Source: Mytilinidion resinicola (Eukaryota > Ascomycota > Dothideomycetes > Mytilinidiales > Mytilinidiaceae). From it: a DNA stretch of 64,000 nucleotides. The notes beneath the pieces were generated by a model. The model was not told the origin of the DNA. It saw only the letters and a list, made by a program, of their open reading frames with translations, and searched no databases. The stretch spans positions 814,654 to 878,653 of the forward strand of contig NW_022985444.1 of NCBI RefSeq assembly GCF_010093595.1, given 5' to 3'. Positions 58,680 through 64,000 of this stretch are shown here, one piece after another. The first letter of the stretch is position 1. Each line of letters opens with the position of its first letter. The position numbers and the translations under genes are program-made.

Positions 58680-59671
58680 ATGGCAGACTTCGCGCCCCCA
58701 TCGGTATCTACCTCGTGTCTACACCTATGCGCAACCCTCTCTAACCTCCGTAGGGTCCGCCACCCCCCAAAGTCCCCGAGGGCTATAAAGCCGTCTGGAA
58801 TAGTACGACTCCTCATCTATTCTGCCTCTTCCCGCAACACTACATCGCGGTCTACTAACCCCCAACAGACGAATACAAAGAATGGTTCTTCGTGAACATC
58901 TACACCAAACAATCCCAATGGGACAAGCCCACCGAGCCCGTCTATCCCTCTGATCACGACGGCGGCGCTCCCCCCGGCCCGCCCCCCGGCTACGCACACG
59001 GCGGCGCGCAACCCCTCACCAGCGAGAAAACCGGCCTGAGCTCCAACAACCCCTACGTCGCTGCTAGCGGCGGTGGTGCATCTTCGCACGATATCAGCGA
59101 AGACGAGAGACTCGCGCGACAGTTGCAGGAAGAAGAGAACGCGCGCGCGCGTGGCAGTGCTGCGAGTCCTGGTAGTCGCGGCGCGGCGGATGAGTTCTAT
59201 CAGCAGCCAGGTCAGCAAGCGGGGTATGGACAGCAGGCCTACGGACAGCAAGCGTATGGGCAGCAGTCGCAGCAGTATGATCAGGGATACGGCCAGCAGC
59301 AGGGATATGTGCCTGATACGTCAACGAAGTCTAAAGGCGGCTTTCTTGGGAAGTTGCTCGGGAAGAGCCATTCGAAGCTGCCGCAGCAGTATGGACAGCA
59401 GGGTGGGTATGGGGGTTATCCGCAGCAAGGTTACCCGCAGCAGGGTTACCAGCAAGGATACCCGCAGCAAGGTTATCAGCAGCCTGGAAGAAAGCCAGGT
59501 GGGCTGGGCATGGGAGGGGGTTTGGCATTGGGCGCGGGTGGCGGATTACTAGGTGGTATGCTACTTGGAGAGGCTATGGGAGATGCGGGCGATGGTGGAG
59601 ATGGTGGAGGAGACTATGGAGGTGATGATGGAGGGGATTATGGAGGAGGGGACGGTGGAGGTGGGGACTAG
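58680..59671 (+). CDS. WW-domain protein with Gln/Tyr/Gly-rich tail, 291 aa, three exons
   Basis: Exons are 58,680-58,703, 58,754-58,802 and 58,869-59,671. Introns of 50 and 66 bp have CTCTAAC and CTACTAAC branch sites and join the frame. Residues 16-45 form a WW domain ([19 protein letters not shown], then W42 and P45), with Tyr at the usual first Trp. A Pro/Gly linker and an acidic stretch ([13 protein letters not shown], about 93-105) follow. Next comes a tail of YGQQ and [11 protein letters not shown] repeats, then a short basic [11 protein letters not shown], a Gly/Ala/Leu-rich stretch ([14 protein letters not shown]) and a Gly/Asp-rich end. WW domains bind Pro-rich peptides; the low-complexity tail resembles proteins that condense. 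The cellular role is not known from sequence. Such WW/YPQQGY proteins are common in filamentous fungi. The start is fixed by the splice model. Confidence 0.85.
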
Positions 59672-59929
59672 GCTTGCATGAGAGCTGAATAGCTATGGCT
59701 CCCGGGTTTCTCTCTACATATAGGTCTTCCATTCGAGTTACTCGAGGTCTTCAGTGTATTACATCTCAATCAACATACATACATGCTATGACGTCGCTAT
59801 GCCAAGGAGAGAATTTACGTGGCGTCGATCGATCTGCGGCTAGATATCGATAGTGAAGCTTGACACTTTTAACGCCACCTCTGCTCCTCAGGTCTTCTGT
59901 AAATGCTCCTCGTCCCATCAATGCTCAAA

Positions 59930-61229
59930 ATGGCGTCTCAAACCGAGAGGAAGAACATCGTAATAATAGGTTGCCCTCACACCTCACGTTCGCCCTCCAT
60001 TGCTGACCAAATGTCTAGGCGGCGGTATCATTGGATCAACCACAGCCTACTTCCTCTCCCATCACCCAAAATTCAATCCCGCTACCCACACCATCACCCT
60101 TCTCGAAGCCACGAAGATAGCTGGAGGGGCTTCCGGGAAAGCAGGAGGCCTTCTGGCGCTATGGGCATATCCAAGCTGCATCGTTCCGCTCAGCTACCGG
60201 CTACATGAAGAGGTGGGTCGCCAACACATTCGCCACGGGGCATTGCCTGACGAAACATAGCTCGCAGACAAGCACGGAGGGGCTGAAAGATGGGGATACC
60301 GCGCTGTTTACTGCGGACAGCTAGACGCCAAAGCCCGCCCAAATACCAACTCCAGTGCCAAGACTAAAGACAAGGAGTCTGTCTCCTTGAAAAAGCGGTC
60401 CCAAAAGGCTTTCGACCTTCTGAAGTCTGCCGGCATCCCTAAAGACCTAGATTGGGTAGACCCCGAAAGCGTTCGCGCGTATGATTCCATGGGCGACCCC
60501 TCTACCACTGCTCAAGTGCACCCATATCAGTTTACGACTTCTATGGCCGAGCTCGCTGGAGAGAAAGGCGTTGAGATCATTTACGGGTCTGCAAAAAAGA
60601 TTGACCTTACAGCTGACGATTCTGCTGTTACTTCTGTAACCTATGCGGCTAAAGAGGATGGATCCACCCGCACGTTGCCCGCAGATACTGTCATTCTCAC
60701 CGCTGGCCCATGGTCAAGCACGGTCTGGCCCGAGACACCGATTGAGAGTGTGAGGGCGCATAGTGTTACAATTCGTCCCTCCCGCCCTGTCTCGGCTTAT
60801 GCGTTGTTTACGAGTATAACACTAGATAAGCAGCGGACCGTCTCCCCTGAAATCTACGCCCGGCCGAACAACGAGGTATATGCCTGCGGGCCGGGCGACA
60901 TGACAGTCCCACTCCCGCCCTCTACTGATGTTGTGGAGATTGATGACGCGCGATGTAAAGACGTGGTTGACCAAGTCAGCGCGATCAGCGATGAGCTCAG
61001 AGATGGTGAGGTTACTGCGAGGCAGGCATGTTATCTACCGCATGTGACGAGTGGGGATGGGCCATTAATCGGGGAAACGAGCGTCAAAGGTTTGTTGATC
61101 GGCACGGGGCATACTTGTTGGGGAATTCAGAATGCGCCGGGGACGGGATGTGCGCTGGCTGAGTTGGTGTGGGAGGGGGAGGTAAGGAGTGCGAATTTGA
61201 AGAGTCTGGACCCTAAGCTCCACATGTAA
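59930..61229 (+). CDS. FAD-dependent oxidoreductase (DAO family, TDA3-like), 400 aa, three exons
   Basis: Exons are 59,930-59,969, 60,019-60,212 and 60,261-61,229. Introns of 49 bp (branch TGCTGACC) and 48 bp (CTGACG) both keep the frame. The first splice completes the nucleotide-binding loop IVIIGGGIIGSTTAYFL at residues 10-26. TITLLEATKIAGGASGKAGG and LLALWAYPS follow, then LADKHGGAERWGYRAV. The C-terminus has GPLIGETSVKGLLIGTGHTC and WGIQNAPGTG, which close the FAD site. This is the pattern of the yeast TDA3/YHR009C-like proteins in the DAO family; those are linked to trafficking and sporulation in yeasts, with substrate unproven. In-frame ATGs at 59,903 and 59,921 would give a slightly longer N-terminus; 59,930 (MASQTERKN) fits relatives best. 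Confidence 0.88.
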
Positions 61230-61883
61230 GGCATTGGAGCAGGGTAATAGGCAAAATGACTCCTTGTAAAATTCGTGAGACTCCTACATGTGGTAAGTGA
61301 GGTACATCTGAAGCATGAACGTAAGTCAAGCGTAGTCGAGGAGGGTGTTGAATGGGCACATCATGTGATGTTCAAACTGGAGGAAAGTAGGCTCGATTTC
61401 TACTCGTCTTTCCCTAGCCCAAGAGTTTGTGAAACGATCATCCCGAGGAGTCTACACATGATTAATTGGTAAATCTCGTGGGTTGCTGCTCGTACGTCTT
61501 GGCCGATCGGCGATTTCATAGTGTTATAGTACCTGGGCGAAAGGCTGCGCGCTCTTGCTTGCCACTATCCGAGGTACTGCGGCGCATCAAGAAGAGTTCA
61601 GAAAAGATGTACAATCCCAAGCAGCGCAAACCGGAACGAATCTGCATGCTTTGGATTGACCTATCTTGCCATCGTCTGGGGTAGATCCGCATGTTAAGAG
61701 GAAGCAGGAAGAGGTTTTAAGAAAGAGTACAGACTTGCGTCATAGAATAGCGCTGCATTCACTCTCGAGTCCCAGCCCCACATTTCGAAGGCCCCAGCGC
61801 TAAGCCTCTTGGCAATGCCACCATCAACACAGCTCTCAACCTCACTCTCTTCCTTCCACGAGAACCTCACTTCAATCGCCACG
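61230..61883. other. Intergenic between the oxidoreductase and the ankyrin gene
   Basis: Small open frames (61,275-61,472; 61,466-61,684) show no domain or splice-supported continuation. An upstream in-frame ATG at 61,815 could extend the ankyrin protein by 23 residues. Confidence 0.6.
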
Positions 61884-63685
61884 ATGGCGCTCCTAGCACT
61901 TCCTGCGGAGCTTCACCTGGAGATCGGAAACCGCTGCACAGACAAGGACCTCAAGAATCTCATCGAAACACACCCCTTGCTCCGTGCGCGCCTTCAAAAC
62001 GAACTCCACAAGCGTGCGCTATCCTGGCAACCCACGGAGAATGCCGAAGACAAACCTAGATGGACTGATGAGGAACGCACAACTATATTTTCGGCAGTCC
62101 GTCTGAAACGTGTACACCATGTGGATTATCTTCTCCGTCATGGCATCAGCGGGATCAAGGATAATGGCGATTGGCGTCTTCTAGGGCATACACTTGAGTT
62201 TGGCTCTTCGGAAATTCTCACTAGGCTACTGCGATACCTGTCCGACTATGGTCCCATCTGCATGAAGCCCGAGTGGTCGACGAAAATTCTTGGAGTCTAC
62301 TTGTCACTAGTGCCCCAGTATACCTTTCAGTCCTCCGAATCCCGCGAGCATCTACCATCGTGTGAGCGCCGATGGGCTTCGACTGAGGCCGAGCTCGAAG
62401 TCGTAAGTGTTCGCCATTGATCATACGTAATAGCAGAAGTCAAGCAGAAAAACTAAAGAAATCGTTTGAGGTGAAATGCCTGCTAGATCTTGGGGCTCAT
62501 CCCATGGGCTTCTCGCTCTTCTCTGGTCTACAAGAAGCCGAAGACGTGTTTTACGATGATCCTTATGGCCTATCGGCATACCCACCAGACGTGGGAGGTG
62601 ACTACGATCATCAACCATTCACTTTCAGAGCCAAAAATGCTCGCATGCTCAAACTTCTTGTCGATGCGGGAGCAGACATCCATTGGAAGACTCCAGCGCT
62701 CTCCTGGTTCGCGCCCATGTCAGTGATCTTCAAAGCCTGTTATGATGCCGAATCTTCCCCTGGAGTAGTTCGAGAACTCTTAAAACTCGGTGCCGATCCG
62801 AACTGCTGCCATTCTGGAAGGCACCCACCTCTGATCTACCTCCTCAACGGTTCGCAAGATCGACTTGTGAAAGCACACCATCTCCTTGACTACGGCGCAG
62901 ACGTTACTACAAGGGACTACTCAGGCGATCGCTTCATTGACAAAGTTTCAATGTATGAGGAACAAGTATCCATCTTGAAGAAAGTCATTTCAGTCACACC
63001 AAACATCGACGAATGCAACAGACACGGCTACACAGCATTGCAAGTAGCAATCAAATATGGCCGGCTTCATTACGCCCGACTGCTCACCAAAGCCGGCGCA
63101 AACGTGTGGGCAGAATGCAAGGGCAACGGCCTGATGGGTCTAGCAGAATACCATCTGGGCTATGGCGGCGTTTATGGTATGAAGATCGACCATGGCACTC
63201 TCGACCTTCTAGGCGACAATCCTTGGGAGCATCGAGATGATCTCGACTATTCATATGACCTTCGCCGAGCTAATAGGATCCGGTTCTTCACTGACTATGC
63301 ACTTGAGTCTCACGACTTAAATCTCATTCCCGCACAGGAGGCTCACTCTCATGCCTTGAGGCGCGAGCATGTTGAATCAAGATCCCTCGGCTCTCATCAT
63401 CAACTGAGTATTTCTTTCAAGTTCCTTTGGAAAGCTCTTCTCAACATCAAGGACGCCCTGGATCGATTCCCAGATAGAGGAGGGTGGAAAGGTATGGTAT
63501 TTCGGAAGCAGTTGAGAGACTGGTACGCGAAAGGTATCGAAGATCAAATTGGTGAGCAGGACTGGATGAACTGGTCACCCGAAGAATGGGATATCGACCG
63601 CCAGAACCAATGGTGGATGAAGGACACCTCAGAGTTCAGTATGCGTTACGACATCAGTTGGGCTGCAAATAACAGTGTTCATTGA
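61884..63685 (+). CDS. F-box-like protein with ankyrin repeats, 581 aa, two exons
   Basis: Exon 1 is 61,884-62,402 and exon 2 is 62,459-63,685. The 56-bp intron GTAAGT...CTAAAG keeps phase 0, joining AELEV to KSFEVKCLLDLG. The start at 61,884 (MALLALPAELHLEIGNRCTD) is chosen because the paralogue at 54,990 starts the same way. Residues 1-40 are F-box-like. Ankyrin-type units include LKLLVDAGADIHWKTP, VVRELLKLGADPN, AHHLLDYGADVTTRD and YTALQVAIKYGRLHYARLL. The Trp-rich C-terminal 150 residues (FKFLWKALLNIKDALDRF, then WMNWSPEEWDIDRQNQ) match no domain I know. Likely role: recognition of a protein for ubiquitin ligase action, inferred from architecture only. The splice acceptor is less certain than the donor; other AGs nearby break the frame. 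Confidence 0.78.
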
Positions 63686-64000
63686 GCGTCAAGGTACTGA
63701 TAGCGCTCATATGGTTAGTTGCTTCACTCGAAGCTTCGAGGTTTACCCGTCTCAATGCTACTTTCTCAACTCTCTCATGAATTTGCTTGCATTAGTCAAA
63801 TCCTCAAGCTTTCAATCAAATTTTCTTCTAAAGGTGTATCACGTCCTCCGATGGTTGAGCAAACACGTTTCCATGTATACCCCATTTTGATTGGACGAGC
63901 TAATGATGCCCCTTCTGGTGCTACAGTGGTAGCAAATTAATTCGCTGATACTAATCTAACGCCGCCTGAAGCGCTTTGACTCATCGTCAACAATCAGAAA
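63686..64000. other. 3' region of the ankyrin gene to window end
   Basis: Normal base composition with no recognisable gene. Two overlapping open frames (63,675-63,890 and 63,719-63,940) are short and lack domains. Confidence 0.6.

Noticed and set aside
59073..59552. 159-codon open frame rich in Ser/Arg
   Set aside because: A shifted-frame shadow of the repetitive WW-protein tail.
1..64000. CRISPR arrays, tRNA or rRNA genes, bacterial-type operons
   Set aside because: No regular repeat-spacer array was seen, no tRNA-like or rRNA-like sequence was recognised by eye, and the gene structure is eukaryotic throughout. A covariance-model scan would settle small RNA genes.

Overview
This window looks like a chromosome segment of a filamentous ascomycete. 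A Dothideomycete/Pleosporales origin is an inference from the gene families, not proven. The genes at the right end have short introns of about 48-80 bp with GT...AG ends and, in most cases, CTAAC/CTGAC-type branch points. Families present are HET, F-box/ankyrin, WW-domain and DAO oxidoreductase. Most of bases 1-54,000 carries the mark of repeat-induced point mutation (RIP): CpA and TpG are nearly gone, TpA is in excess, and every recognisable reading frame is full of TAG/TAA where Gln or Trp would stand.

Bases 1-54,000 are a nested transposon island. From left to right it holds: the 3' part of a Ty3/Gypsy element (1-3,020); a tail-to-tail palindrome of two Mutator-like (MULE) ends (3,021-5,343); one whole MULE on the minus strand (4,208-13,797), split by a 5.8-kb Gypsy element (6,294-12,066) and a solo LTR (12,437-12,970); a young MULE-derived element with long inverted repeats and an assembly gap (14,856-15,999); a Gypsy element (16,521-22,748) holding a second solo LTR; a decayed APH-type kinase gene; a third Gypsy family on the minus strand (23,471-30,752) holding a solo LTR of its own kind; an unmutated GC-normal islet (about 30,900-34,320) with a bZIP gene; a RIP-decayed stretch with a second APH-type kinase and a long frame of unknown family (34,400-42,000); and a PIF/Harbinger element (42,072-53,727) with a complete chromodomain Gypsy element (43,434-51,157) inside it. 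The island ends in a pogo/Fot1 transposase tail (about 53,980-54,396).

Bases 54,400-64,000 are ordinary gene space: a truncated F-box/ankyrin paralogue (minus), a HET-domain gene that seems frameshifted twice (minus), a WW-domain protein with a Gln/Tyr/Gly-rich tail (plus), a TDA3-like FAD oxidoreductase (plus) and a full F-box/ankyrin gene (plus).

Element boundaries rest on LTR pairs of equal length, terminal inverted repeats and target duplications read by eye. Several target duplications are AT-only and weak on their own. Gene models rest on splice signals and reading-frame continuity. No RNA gene, CRISPR array or bacterial-type operon was seen.
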